Assembly: GCF_041435015.1 (NCBI RefSeq)
Contig: NZ_CP107989.1
Location: 2,976,001-3,040,000 of the forward strand
Origin: Streptomyces canus
Lineage (GTDB): Bacteria; Actinomycetota; Actinomycetes; Streptomycetales; Streptomycetaceae
Direction of reading: 5' to 3'
Length of the DNA stretch: 64,000 nt
Position numbers and translations under genes: made by a program. This document shows, piece after piece, positions 8,800 to 17,519 of this stretch (positions within the stretch are counted from its first letter, which is position 1; each line of letters begins with the position of its first letter). The notes under the pieces are model-generated. The model saw only the letters and a program-made list of their open reading frames with translations. It had not been told where the DNA came from and searched no databases.

Positions 8800-8858
8800 C
8801 GCAACCTTTCGAAAGCAACTACCGTTGTCCAGCAGGGAGACCATCGAGAGGGGCCGAC

Positions 8859-9638
8859 GTGACCACGACCGCAGACAGTGCCACCATCACTGCCCAGGAC
8901 CGTTCCCAGGGCCGACTCGAGCCGGTGCATGCGATGAACGAAGCCGTGAATCCCGAGGGACACAAGCGGTCCCTCCCGGGCCGACCTCCAGGCATCCGGG
9001 CGGACAGCTCGGGGCTCACCGACCGGCAGCGCCGGGTGATCGAGGTCATCAGGGACTCCGTCCAGCGGCGCGGCTACCCGCCGTCCATGCGGGAGATCGG
9101 CCAGGCGGTCGGGCTGTCCAGCACCTCATCCGTCGCACATCAGTTGATGGCACTGGAGCGCAAGGGCTTCCTGCGCCGCGACCCGCACCGCCCGCGCGCG
9201 TACGAGGTGCGCGGCTCCGACCAGGGCGCCTCGGTGCAGCCCACGGACACCGCGGGCAAGCCCGCCGCGTCGTACGTCCCGCTCGTCGGCCGGATCGCCG
9301 CCGGTGGCCCGATCCTCGCCGAGGAGTCGGTCGAGGACGTGTTCCCCCTCCCCCGCCAACTCGTCGGCGACGGTGAGCTGTTTGTGCTGAAGGTCGTCGG
9401 TGACTCGATGATCGAGGCCGCGATCTGCGACGGCGACTGGGTCACCGTCCGCCGCCAGCCGGTCGCCGAGAACGGCGACATCGTGGCCGCGATGCTGGAA
9501 GGCGAGGCCACCGTCAAGCGCTTCAAGCGCGAGGACGGCCACGTCTGGCTCCTCCCCCACAACTCCGCGTACGAGCCGATCCCCGGCGACGACGCGACCA
9601 TCCTCGGCAAGGTAGTGGCAGTACTGCGGCGCGTCTGA
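8859..9638 (+). CDS. lexA: SOS repressor LexA
   Basis: A 259-residue transcriptional repressor and self-cleaving S24 protease. After a ~45-residue streptomycete N-terminal extension come the winged HTH ('[20 protein letters not shown]', '[19 protein letters not shown]'), the Ala-Gly cleavage site in '[10 protein letters not shown]' near residue 148, the catalytic Ser in 'VVGDSMIEA' near 183 and Lys in 'EATVKRFK' near 219. GTG 8859 is chosen because the product then begins '[17 protein letters not shown]', the N-terminus I recall for Streptomyces LexA, with GAGAGGGG upstream. A perfect LexA box lies 60 bp upstream. RecA, its activator, is encoded at 52958-54082. Confidence 0.97.
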   Translation: MTTTADSATITAQDRSQGRLEPVHAMNEAVNPEGHKRSLPGRPPGIRADSSGLTDRQRRVIEVIRDSVQRRGYPPSMREIGQAVGLSSTSSVAHQLMALERKGFLRRDPHRPRAYEVRGSDQGASVQPTDTAGKPAASYVPLVGRIAAGGPILAEESVEDVFPLPRQLVGDGELFVLKVVGDSMIEAAICDGDWVTVRRQPVAENGDIVAAMLEGEATVKRFKREDGHVWLLPHNSAYEPIPGDDATILGKVVAVLRRV

Positions 9639-9667
9639 GTACCGCGGCAGGCCTCGCCGATCCGACC

Positions 9668-9701
9668 GGGCCCCGGAACCCCTGCGCCGGTTCCGGGGCC
9701 C
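9668..9701 (+). terminator. lexA terminator
   Basis: GGGCCCCGGAACC (9668-9680) and GGTTCCGGGGCCC (9689-9701) form a perfect 13-bp stem with an 8-nt loop, 30 nt after the lexA stop. Confidence 0.8.
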
Positions 9702-9736
9702 TGCGCTGTCCGGCCCCGGTGACGGGTCGCTCTACA

Positions 9737-9780
9737 TCGCGGGTTGGCCTGACCCGGTGCCGGGTCAGGCCAACCCGCGA
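9737..9780. terminator. Perfect 21-bp inverted repeat between convergent lexA and helicase
   Basis: TCGCGGGTTGGCCTGACCCGG (9737-9757) is exactly repeated in inverse at 9760-9780 with 2 nt between. It abuts the helicase stop codon at 9781. It is a second, bidirectional terminator and serves the helicase transcript. Confidence 0.8.
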
Positions 9781-11799
9781 TCATCCGACTTCCGCCTGCG
9801 CCTTCTCGGCCTCTGCCACGAGTTCCGCCGCTTCCGTCGCCCTCGCTGCTGCATCGATCGCCGTCAGCGACTTCCGCACCTGGTTACGGTCCGTGGTGTA
9901 CCAGAAGTCGGGCAGTGACGCCTTGAGGTAGCTGCCGTACCGCGCCGTCGCCAGCCGCTGATCCAGTACCGCGACCACACCACGGTCCCCCGAGGCCCGG
10001 ACGAGGCGGCCGGCCCCCTGGGCCATGAGCAGCGCGGCATGCGTGGCGGCGACGGCCATGAAGCCGTTGCCCCCCGCGTCCTCCACCGCCTTCTGGCGGG
10101 CGCTCATCAGAGGGTCGTCGGGTCGGGGGAACGGGATCTTGTCCATGACGACAAGCTGGCAGCTGGGGCCGGGCACGTCGACGCCCTGCCAGAGCGACAG
10201 CGTGCCGAAAAGGCAGGTCTGCGGGTCTGCCGCGAAGTTTTTGATCAGCTCGCCGAGGGTCTCCTCGCCCTGGAGGAGGATCGGGAACTCCGGGATGCGG
10301 GAGCGCAGCTCCTCGGCGGCCAGTTGGGCAGCCCTCATGGAGGAGAACAGTCCCAGGGTGCGACCGCCTGCCGCCTGGATGAGCTCGGTCAATTCGTCGA
10401 GCATGTCCACTCGGTCACCGTCACGCGCGGGTCGTGAGAGGTGCTTGGCGACATAGAGGATGCCCTGCCTGGGGTAGTCGAAGGGCGAACCGACGTCGAG
10501 GCCCTTCCACTTCGGCAGGTCTTCGCCCTCGGTTCCTTCCGGGGCGAGCCCCAGGGACGCTCCCACACCGTTGAAGTCGCCACCCAGCTTCAGGGTCGCC
10601 GAGGTCAGGACCACGGAACGGTCCGCGAACAGCTTCTCCCGCAGCAAGCCGGACACCGACATGGGGGCCACGCGCAAGGAGGCTCCGAAGCGGTCGTGGC
10701 GCTCGTACCAGACGACGTCCCACTCCGAGCCGTTCGTGATCCGCTCCGCCACGTCGTGCACCGCCTCCACGGAGGCCAGCGCCTGTTTGCGAACCGCGTC
10801 TTCGTCCTGGACCGACTTGTCGCGGGTCGCTCCGATCGCGGAGATGACCGTACGGGCGGCGTCGCGCAGGGCCATGAGCGCGTACCCGAGGTCCTCCGGG
10901 ATCTCCTCCAGCCTGCCGGGCAGGGCAAGCTCCATCAGCCGCTCGAAGCCCTCCGCCGCGGTCTGGAGCTGATCCGCCGCCTTCTCGTTGACAAGCTTCG
11001 CGGCGCGGCGCACCGCGCGGTTGACCTGGCCGGGGGTGAGCTCGCCGGTGGCGACACCGGTGACCCGGGAAACCAGCTCGTGCGCCTCGTCGACGATCAG
11101 CACTTCGTGCTGAGGAAGCACGGGGGCGCCTTCGATGGCGTCGATCGCGAGCAGTGCGTGGTTGGTGACGACGACCTCGGCGAGCTTGGCGCGCTCGCGG
11201 GCCATCTCGGCGAAGCACTCGGCGCCGTAGGCGCACTTCGTCGCTCCCAGGCACTCACGGGAGGACACGGAGATCTGCGCCCAGGCGCGGTCGGAGACAC
11301 CCGGCGTGAGGTCGTCGCGGTCACCGGTCTCGGTGTCCTGCGACCAGTCCCGCAGCCGCAGCAGGTCCTGGCCCAGCTTGCTGGTGGGCGCCGCGGCCTC
11401 GAACTGGTCGAAGAGCCCCTCCTCCTCGTCCTGCGGGACGCCCTCGTGGAGGCGGTGCAGGCACAGATAGTTCGACCGGCCCTTGAGCATCGCGAACTCC
11501 GGGCGCCGGCGCAGCAGCGGGTGCAGCGCCTCGACCGTGCGCGGCAGGTCGCGCTCGACGAGCTGTCTCTGCAGGGCGAGGGTGGCCGTCGCGACGACGA
11601 CCCGCTCCCCGTGCGCGAGCGCGGGCACGAGGTAGCCGAGCGACTTTCCGGTACCGGTGCCGGCCTGCACCAGCAGGTGGGAGCCGTCGTCGATCGCGTC
11701 CGCGACGGATTCGGCCATGGTCACCTGGCCGGGGCGCTCCGTACCGCCGACGGCAGTGACGGCAGCATGCAGGAGTTCGGGGAGTGAGGGCTTCGTCAT
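9781..11799 (-). CDS. ATP-dependent DNA helicase, DinG/XPD family
   Basis: A 672-residue superfamily 2 helicase with an iron-sulphur cluster domain. Walker A 'LVQAGTGTGKSLGY' is near residues 40-53 and the DEAH box 'VLIVDEAHEL' near 232-241. Four cysteines suited to a 4Fe-4S cluster occur in 'NYLCLHRL' (~114) and 'ECLGATKCAYGAEC' (~182-195). C-terminal motifs include 'GTLSLWQGVDVPG' and 'QGAGRLVRASGDRG'. Relatives unwind 5'-3' at forks, R-loops or damaged DNA. No SD precedes the ATG; a perfect PafBC-type promoter (11831-11809) has its -10 ending 9 nt before it. The gene faces lexA tail to tail. Damage induction is an inference from the promoter. Confidence 0.93.
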   Translation of the reverse strand: MTKPSLPELLHAAVTAVGGTERPGQVTMAESVADAIDDGSHLLVQAGTGTGKSLGYLVPALAHGERVVVATATLALQRQLVERDLPRTVEALHPLLRRRPEFAMLKGRSNYLCLHRLHEGVPQDEEEGLFDQFEAAAPTSKLGQDLLRLRDWSQDTETGDRDDLTPGVSDRAWAQISVSSRECLGATKCAYGAECFAEMARERAKLAEVVVTNHALLAIDAIEGAPVLPQHEVLIVDEAHELVSRVTGVATGELTPGQVNRAVRRAAKLVNEKAADQLQTAAEGFERLMELALPGRLEEIPEDLGYALMALRDAARTVISAIGATRDKSVQDEDAVRKQALASVEAVHDVAERITNGSEWDVVWYERHDRFGASLRVAPMSVSGLLREKLFADRSVVLTSATLKLGGDFNGVGASLGLAPEGTEGEDLPKWKGLDVGSPFDYPRQGILYVAKHLSRPARDGDRVDMLDELTELIQAAGGRTLGLFSSMRAAQLAAEELRSRIPEFPILLQGEETLGELIKNFAADPQTCLFGTLSLWQGVDVPGPSCQLVVMDKIPFPRPDDPLMSARQKAVEDAGGNGFMAVAATHAALLMAQGAGRLVRASGDRGVVAVLDQRLATARYGSYLKASLPDFWYTTDRNQVRKSLTAIDAAARATEAAELVAEAEKAQAEVG

Positions 11800-11808
11800 A
11801 GCGCGACC

Positions 11809-11831
11809 ACCCTACGGCCCGGCACTGACAA
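11809..11831 (-). promoter_or_regulatory. RecA-independent DNA-damage (PafBC-type) promoter of the helicase
   Basis: On the minus strand TTGTCAGTG, 8 nt, TAGGGT: an exact match to the RecA-NDp consensus tTGTCRgtg-N8-TAnnnT described for mycobacteria and streptomycetes. The -10 ends 9 nt before the ATG at 11799. Confidence 0.75.
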
Positions 11832-12167
11832 AGGGGTGATCAAGGCGGGGACGAGGGACGGGATCAAGACCGTGAACTCCTCGGAGAGGTGGAGGGCGAG
11901 ATCGGATCTGCTCGACTCATTTCGACCAGGACCGCGTCTGATCCGGGCGGAGGCGACTTCGGTCGGGCGACCGGCTGAAATTGACCGAGGCGCAGTGGGC
12001 GGGACAGGTACGTCGGAACCCGTGGGTCCGAGGTCGTGTGCCGACGTGGTGCACCCGGGGTCGTATGTCCGTTGCTGCGTTCCCGGGTCGTCGAAAAAGT
12101 CTCGCGGCGGGTGGGAACCGGTTCGGTGCGAGCGGTGTACCAAAAGTGATTGCACGATGACGCGTTG
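11832..12167. other. Intergenic gap helicase/siderophore operon
   Basis: I see no credible gene. A 119-codon minus-strand frame (12155-11796) and a plus-strand frame from 11836 lack an SD, overlap the helicase promoter and have atypical composition. The 10-bp palindrome GAACCGGTTC (12115-12124) is present. No iron-box-like TTAGGTTAGGC sequence was found. Confidence 0.5.
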
Positions 12168-13034
12168 CTACAGCAGATCGCGCAGGGATCGGTCTCGGAT
12201 CATGAGGGCCGCCCGCTTGGCGGGCAGGTCGACCTCAGCGGAGAAACGGAAGCCTGCGCTCAGAAAGGCGGTGACGGACGGGATGTTGCGAAGGTCGGGT
12301 TCCGCGATGACACGAGCACAGGCGGGTCGCCTGTCGAGTACGAGATCGGCGACGGCTCTGAGAAGAGTGCTGCCGAGACCGCGCCCTCGATCGGAGACGG
12401 CGCCGATGAGGAGATGGATACCGGTGTCGTGCGGCCTGATCGGATAGTGGCGAGCCAGCGAATCCAGGTCTGCCCGGTAGATCTCCCAGTAGCTCATCGG
12501 AGTGCCCTCCAGCACCCCGAGGCAGGGATAGCTGCGCCCGTCACCGGCCAGCTGGGGCCGCAGGTGGCCCTCCGTCACGTTCTGGGGCCCGGCCAGCTCC
12601 CAGAACGCGGTGACGGCGGGGTCGTTCATCCAGCGGCAGATGAGGGCAAGGTCCCGCTCGACGCGTACGGGCACGAGTTGGAACACGCCTGCCGGGGTCG
12701 CGATCGGCCCCCAGTCGGCGACCCCGTCGAGCAGGTCGTCGCCGCCCGTGGTGCGTGAGGCGTGCGGGGCGGCCCTGTCGCTCCAGCTCCGTTGCTCGTG
12801 CCCGTGCCCGTGCCCGGCTGCAGCATCGGCCGTGGCTGCATCTGCGCCTGACCGTCCCTCCTGGAAGAGCGCGAGGAGTTCGTCGGGCAGGCGCAGGTCC
12901 AGCGTGTCCTCGTTGTCGGTGCCCCGGCCGATGCCCCGGGCAGCATTGTCCTCGCTCTCGTCGGGACAGACGCCGGTGCCGACGTCGGTCGAGGCGGCGG
13001 AAACGGCATCGGCACTCGCGTCGGTGGGAGACAC
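12168..13034 (-). CDS. Siderophore-type GNAT acyltransferase (AlcB/IucB/RhbD family)
   Basis: A 288-residue protein. Residues ~115-285 are a GNAT domain of the siderophore class: 'ICRWMNDPAVTAFWELAGP', 'SYWEIYRADLD' and 'SDRGRGLGSTLLRAV' (acetyl-CoA loop) are hallmarks of AlcB/RhbD enzymes that acylate a siderophore amine or hydroxylamine. The first ~110 residues are low-complexity and His/Gly/Ala-rich ('GHGHGHEQRS') and look dispensable. GTG 13034 has GAGAGGAG upstream. It follows the IucA/IucC gene by 29 bp on the same strand, completing a three-gene operon with the aminotransferase. As no N-hydroxylase is encoded here, the acceptor may be a plain amine such as a diaminobutyrate side chain (inference). 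Confidence 0.85.
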   Translation of the reverse strand: MSPTDASADAVSAASTDVGTGVCPDESEDNAARGIGRGTDNEDTLDLRLPDELLALFQEGRSGADAATADAAAGHGHGHEQRSWSDRAAPHASRTTGGDDLLDGVADWGPIATPAGVFQLVPVRVERDLALICRWMNDPAVTAFWELAGPQNVTEGHLRPQLAGDGRSYPCLGVLEGTPMSYWEIYRADLDSLARHYPIRPHDTGIHLLIGAVSDRGRGLGSTLLRAVADLVLDRRPACARVIAEPDLRNIPSVTAFLSAGFRFSAEVDLPAKRAALMIRDRSLRDLL

Positions 13035-13063
13035 AGGGCGCTCCTCTCAGGAGGTGGGGTGGG

Positions 13064-15037
13064 TCATGTTCCCCAGGAGTGAAGGGGGTTGGCGATGGTG
13101 ACGTAGACGGACTGGGTGTCGACCGGGCCGACGAGTTCGTCCAGACCGTGCACGCGGGTCAGCAGATTGGCCTTGCAGCGCAGGACGGGTGAGTCGAGCA
13201 GGCGGCTGGGGAGCGTGGTGCGCAGTCGGGTGGGTCCGCAGGCCACGTCGTCGAGGAAGCGGCGGAAGGCGGCGAGCAGCAGCCGTTCGTCGGCCAGACG
13301 CTGGGAGCCGAACGCACCGATGAGGCCGAGGACGTTGTTGATCGCGAGGTAGTAGGCGAAGCGCTCGTCGGTGACCTCATCGGAGACGAAGGTGTCGCTG
13401 TGTGCACCGATGCCGGGCAGGCGGGCGTCGAGCTCCGTCCGTCGGGACTCGCGGAAGTAGTAGCCCTGGTTGTCCCGGTACCGGCCGCCGGCGGGCCAAC
13501 CGTCGGCGTCCAACAGGACCAAGGTGTTCTGCTGATGCGCCTCCAGAGCGATGCCCGCCTCTCCGTCGAGCCACAGCACCGGGCGGACGACATGTTCCAG
13601 GTAGCGCAGGAACCACTCGGCGGCGACGGCTCCTCGAGGGCGGCCGGTGCGGGTGGCGAGACGCGTGACGACCTCGGCCAGACGGGACCGCCAGACCGGC
13701 CGGTCCGTCTCCGGACGGTCTCGGTCCGGGCTGTCACTGCGCGGGCGGTCGTCGGTGGCAGCGGCCCAGGCGTGGGGATCGGGGCGGGGAGAGACGAGTC
13801 CGGCGATGCAGGAGACGTCGTGAGAGGGGCTGAACGGGTTGTGCCGGATCATCACGTCGATTCCGGGGACGTGACTGCCGTCGGGCCCGTCGACGGCGAG
13901 CCAGGCGGGGTCACGGACGATGTCGAAGGCCGGGTGGACCGCCTGCCACTGCTTGGACAGGCCACTGCGCAGGAGCCGGTGCACCTCGACACCCCGGTGG
14001 AGTTCCTTGCGGAGGTTTTCGCGGCGGGAGTTGGTGATGCGCAGGCCCAGCGAGAGCTTGAGCATGGCGGGGGCGCCGGAGCGATGGACGGTGCGTACGG
14101 AGGAGGTGGGATGCCAGGGGGAGCCGTGCGCGCCCAGGTCCTGGAGCAGTCCGGCATCGAACAGCGGGGCGGTCCCGGCGCGGTGCCGGACCTCGCGGAG
14201 TTGCCAGGGGTGCAGGGGCAGGGCCGTGCGGCCGTCGGGCAGCGGAAGGTCGGGGCCGGCCAGGCGTTGGGTGAGCTGGGCGGCGGTGATGGGACGGCCG
14301 CGTTCGGTCCAGGCCGAGTCGGTGGCGAGGAGAGAGGGGTCGACAGCGAGCCAGTGCAGGAGAAAGGAGCCGCGCAGCTCAGGTGAGTACGAGGCTGCTT
14401 CGGATTCGGAGAGACCCTCGCGGCTCTTCGGGGCCGGGTGCAAAGGGTGGCCGAGGACGAGTGCCTGTTCGGCGGCGAGGAAGCAGTCGGGGCCGTCGTC
14501 GGGGTGCATGCGCCGCTCGCGGACGAAGGTGGCGGTACGGCGGACGGAGTCGGCTACACGGGCCACGACTTCGGCACAGGCTGCAGACGCGGGGGATTCT
14601 GCCGTCAGTGACTCCCGGGTGAGCAGCGCCGCGACGGTGACCGCATCGGCCGGCGGGGCCTGGCCGGGGGCGTCGGCGAGATGGGGCAGGCCGAAGCGGT
14701 GCCATCCCGTCGGCGACCAGTACTGGACGGGGACGAGGAGGGAGGTGCCGCTGGCGGGGAGAGGAATGCGGAGGGTGCCGTCGGTGGGGGCGGGCAGGTC
14801 CGTCTCGCGGGCCCAGCAGCGCAACAGATTCTCCACGGTGGCGGCTTCGGCCGCGGCGTGCGGGTCTGGGTGATTCAGCGGGTCGCTGGTGGCGCCGCGC
14901 AGGCGTTCCCGTTCGGGAGGGCCGCCCTGGGACGGGGTGCGGTCGGGGCGGGAGCGGCGCTGCGGAGAGGGGGATGCCTCGGAATGGTTGAGCGGGTACG
15001 TGGGGGTGCGGTCCTGGGGGGTGGGGGTGGTGTTCAA
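13064..15037 (-). CDS. IucA/IucC-family NIS siderophore synthetase
   Basis: A 657-residue NRPS-independent siderophore synthetase, which adenylates a carboxylate (usually citrate) and couples it to an amine or alcohol. Conserved ATP/carboxylate motifs are present: 'GHPLHPAPKSREGLS' near 195, 'LPLHPWQLRE', 'HPTSSVRTVH', 'LKLSLGLRITNSR' near 330, and 'ALEAHQQNTLVLLD' near 530. A Pro/Arg/Asp-rich insertion ('DRPRSDSPDRDRPETDRP') near 445 is unusual. TTG 15037 is the first start in frame, with GAGGAAC at a suitable distance; the first ~60 residues are low-complexity, so an internal start cannot be excluded. It lies between aminotransferase and acyltransferase genes. Confidence 0.93.
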   Translation of the reverse strand: MNTTPTPQDRTPTYPLNHSEASPSPQRRSRPDRTPSQGGPPERERLRGATSDPLNHPDPHAAAEAATVENLLRCWARETDLPAPTDGTLRIPLPASGTSLLVPVQYWSPTGWHRFGLPHLADAPGQAPPADAVTVAALLTRESLTAESPASAACAEVVARVADSVRRTATFVRERRMHPDDGPDCFLAAEQALVLGHPLHPAPKSREGLSESEAASYSPELRGSFLLHWLAVDPSLLATDSAWTERGRPITAAQLTQRLAGPDLPLPDGRTALPLHPWQLREVRHRAGTAPLFDAGLLQDLGAHGSPWHPTSSVRTVHRSGAPAMLKLSLGLRITNSRRENLRKELHRGVEVHRLLRSGLSKQWQAVHPAFDIVRDPAWLAVDGPDGSHVPGIDVMIRHNPFSPSHDVSCIAGLVSPRPDPHAWAAATDDRPRSDSPDRDRPETDRPVWRSRLAEVVTRLATRTGRPRGAVAAEWFLRYLEHVVRPVLWLDGEAGIALEAHQQNTLVLLDADGWPAGGRYRDNQGYYFRESRRTELDARLPGIGAHSDTFVSDEVTDERFAYYLAINNVLGLIGAFGSQRLADERLLLAAFRRFLDDVACGPTRLRTTLPSRLLDSPVLRCKANLLTRVHGLDELVGPVDTQSVYVTIANPLHSWGT

Positions 15038-15491
15038 GTTCGGTGTTCCTCAGGGGTGGTTCTGCCTGGGAGGGGCTGCGGTCTCGTGGTGCAAGGGCGA
15101 CCGGTTGATCGGGGATATCGGGCAGATGAGCGGTTGAACCGCGTGGAGATGAGTGGTGTTCGGGAGGGATTCGGTGAGCAATCAGCGTGCTGACGGCGAC
15201 TGTTCGGAGGCGTCGGTAAGCGGCTCGCGGCTCGGCCTGTGGCGCGCGAGGTGGCGGCAGCTATGGGCCCGGACCGGAATCCTGCTCTGGGTCGAGCCCC
15301 GATTCCCACTCCAGTGCCGGCCCCGGCCCCAGTCCCAGCCCCGAACCCAGTCCCGGGCCCGGCTCCGTGTGCGGCTGTCAAACCGGCTTCAGGGGGAGCT
15401 GACGCCCCGGTCGAGGGCGTGGTTGCGGCCTCAGTTCCCGGTGTGGCTCGAGCCGGCACGCCAGTTCCTGCCGTCCCTTCGGCTCCCGCCG
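15038..15491. other. 454-bp low-complexity gap inside the siderophore operon
   Basis: No gene is supported. Bases ~15310-15370 are a run of imperfect 6-bp CCCCRG/CCAGTC-type units (GCCCCGGCCCCAGTCCCAGC and similar). A 220-codon minus-strand frame spans it but encodes only Gly/Ala/Thr/Arg-rich sequence. A diaminobutyrate decarboxylase would be expected here by analogy with rhizobactin operons; none is present. Confidence 0.6.
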
Positions 15492-17126
15492 CTACCCCGT
15501 CCCCTCGCTCCGGCGCCGACGCTGCTGTTGTCTCCCGGCACCGCTGCCGTGACCGCGGGCCACAGCTGCCACGGCGTCGGCGAGTCGGTCGAGGACGGCC
15601 GTCGCCTGTTCGTCTGTGATCGTCAGAGGTGGGAGCAGGCGCACGACGCTCGCGTGACGACCACCGAGTTCGACGATCAGGCCACGCCGGAGGCACTCCC
15701 GCTGGACGGCGACGGCAAGCTCGGAAGACGCAGGCCGAGGGTGTGGAATGGAACCCGGCATCACGCCCCCCTCACCACCGGCGCTCCTCAGCCCGACCGA
15801 GCCCAGCAACCCAGCGGCCCCACGGTCCTCATCGGACCCACCGGGCCCGCCGGCCTCATAGGGCCCAGTGGATTGTCCGGACCTACCAGTCTCATCGGGC
15901 CCGTTGGCCCCTCCAGGCCCAGCGACACCCCACCCGTCCCCTTCGCCCTCCCCCTCCGCCATCTCCACCATCTCCATACCGATCATCAGCCCCCGCCCCC
16001 GCACATCACCGATCACGGAAAACTCCCGGCTCAGCCCTCGGAGTTGATCCAGCATCCGCGCACCGAGCGTTGCCGCACGTTCTGTGAGGCCGTTCTCGCG
16101 GACGTAGGCCATCGTGGCCGTGCCCGCAGCCATGGCGAGTTGGTTGCCGCGGAAGGTGCCGGCGTGGGCGCCGGGTTCCCAGACGTCGAGGTCGTCTCGG
16201 TAGACCACCACGGAGAGGGGCAGGCTTCCGCCGATGGCCTTGGACAGGACCATGACGTCGGGGGTGATGCCGCTGTGCTCCACGGCCCAGAAAGCGCCGG
16301 TACGGCCGACTCCCGTCTGGACCTCGTCGGCGATGAGCGGGATCGAGCGGTCGGCCGTGATCCGTCGCATGCGTCGCATCCACGCGTCGGGGGCTGGAAG
16401 AACTCCGCCCTCGCCCTGGACGGGTTCGAGGATCATGCCTGCGGGCAGCGGCACCCCGGACTTGGGGTCGTCGAGGACGGACTCCGTCCAGCGGGCGGCG
16501 AGTTCGGCGCCGTGCGGGCCGCCGACCCCGAAGGGACAGCGGTAGTCCTGCGGGTAGGGCAGCCGGGCGACCCGTACGTCGAAGGCGTCGCCGGACGCTT
16601 CGAGAGCCCCGGCGGTCATGCCGTGGTAGGCACCGGCGAAGGCGAGCATGCCGTTGCGGCCGGTCGCCGCGCGCACGAGCTTGAAGGCTGCCTCCACCGC
16701 ATCGGTGCCGGCCGGGCTGCAGAACTGCACGCGCGCGTGGTCGGCGAGGCCAGGCGGCAGGGTGCGGAACAGTTCGGTGATGAAGGCGTCCTTGACGGGC
16801 GTCGCGAGGTCGAGGACGTGGAGGGGTGCGCCCGAGTCGAGGACCTTGCGGATCGCCTCCAGGACGACGGGGTGGTTGTGTCCGAGGGCAAGGGTGCCGG
16901 CGCCCGAGAGGCAGTCGAGGTAGCGGCGGCCGTCGGCGCCCTCGATGGTCAGCCCGCGTGCACGTACCGGCACGATCGGGAGGGCACGGGCATAGGTGCG
17001 TGCCGCCGACTCGCGGGCCGACTGGCGACGCAGGATTCCCTCGTGCGCGGAGCGGGCCGTCGACGGTTCCTCGACAGGGGTGTGCCCCGCCATGGCCTCC
17101 CCGGGTGCGGTCTCGGTCACGGCCAT
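15492..17126 (-). CDS. Diaminobutyrate--2-oxoglutarate-type aminotransferase (class III, PLP)
   Basis: A 544-residue class III aminotransferase of the EctB/RhbA/Dat type, which makes L-2,4-diaminobutyrate from aspartate semialdehyde and glutamate. 'LSGAGTLALGHNHPVV', 'PAGTDAVEAAFKLVR', 'ADEVQTGVGRTGAFWA' and the PLP-lysine motif 'VLSKAIGGSLPLS' are all present. Family members are ~430-470 residues; this one is longer because of a Gly/Pro/Ser/Glu-rich insertion of ~70 residues before the last domain (about 15735-15945) and a Gln/Arg-rich tail. ATG 17126 ('MAVTETAPGEAM') is chosen as the start. First gene of the three-gene siderophore operon; no decarboxylase partner is encoded. Confidence 0.9.
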   Translation of the reverse strand: MAVTETAPGEAMAGHTPVEEPSTARSAHEGILRRQSARESAARTYARALPIVPVRARGLTIEGADGRRYLDCLSGAGTLALGHNHPVVLEAIRKVLDSGAPLHVLDLATPVKDAFITELFRTLPPGLADHARVQFCSPAGTDAVEAAFKLVRAATGRNGMLAFAGAYHGMTAGALEASGDAFDVRVARLPYPQDYRCPFGVGGPHGAELAARWTESVLDDPKSGVPLPAGMILEPVQGEGGVLPAPDAWMRRMRRITADRSIPLIADEVQTGVGRTGAFWAVEHSGITPDVMVLSKAIGGSLPLSVVVYRDDLDVWEPGAHAGTFRGNQLAMAAGTATMAYVRENGLTERAATLGARMLDQLRGLSREFSVIGDVRGRGLMIGMEMVEMAEGEGEGDGWGVAGPGGANGPDETGRSGQSTGPYEAGGPGGSDEDRGAAGLLGSVGLRSAGGEGGVMPGSIPHPRPASSELAVAVQRECLRRGLIVELGGRHASVVRLLPPLTITDEQATAVLDRLADAVAAVARGHGSGAGRQQQRRRRSEGTG

Positions 17127-17519
17127 GGTTCTCCCGTCGTCGCGCTGTGCAGGGGCAAGCGGTTCCCTCGCGGACTCACCCGCCCCGACATACGGAACCC
17201 CGGGACCCTTTGCTCGACATCTCGGCACATCGATGCCCCGAGTGTCGGGAAATCTCCGGGGATTGGGGCGCCGGAGACCGACCCGTCCCCCGGCAGCAAG
17301 CCCCCACCGCTACCAACCCCGGACCGTTCACCGGGTTACGGGTTGACTGAAGATCTTTGGCGTGACGGAACTGTTGCGGTTCCATCGGAAGTCCCCCATA
17401 ACGGACGCATAGTGTGTGATGCCGTTCCAGGGCGCGGTGCCGGAGGGTGAACTCGCGGGACGTCTGCGGGAAGTCCCCGGTTGCGCAGCCGGGTTCGTCC
17501 ACACAGGGGGAGGCAGAGC
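17127..17519. other. Divergent promoter region, siderophore operon / protease
   Basis: No gene seen. Expected to hold promoters for both flanking genes. I searched by eye for a DmdR/IdeR iron box (TTAGGTTAGGCTAACCTAA-like) and did not find one. TTGCGG and CATAAC are 17 bp apart upstream of the protease (about 17373-17401), a weak promoter candidate. Confidence 0.4.

Larger units (their letters stand above)
8299..8858. other. 560-bp divergent regulatory region nrdR/lexA
   Basis: No convincing gene. Towards nrdR it contains a palindromic NrdR-box candidate; towards lexA it contains a LexA box. AT content is raised in 8750-8810. Open frames of 60-95 codons exist in several frames but lack ribosome binding sites and normal third-position GC bias. 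Confidence 0.6.

Noticed and set aside
11796..12155. 119-codon minus-strand gene before the helicase
   Set aside because: It contains the helicase promoter, has no SD and no recognisable protein features.
15034..15696. 220-codon gene bridging the siderophore operon gap
   Set aside because: Its product is only low-complexity Gly/Ala/Thr/Arg sequence and it overlaps the aminotransferase C-terminus.
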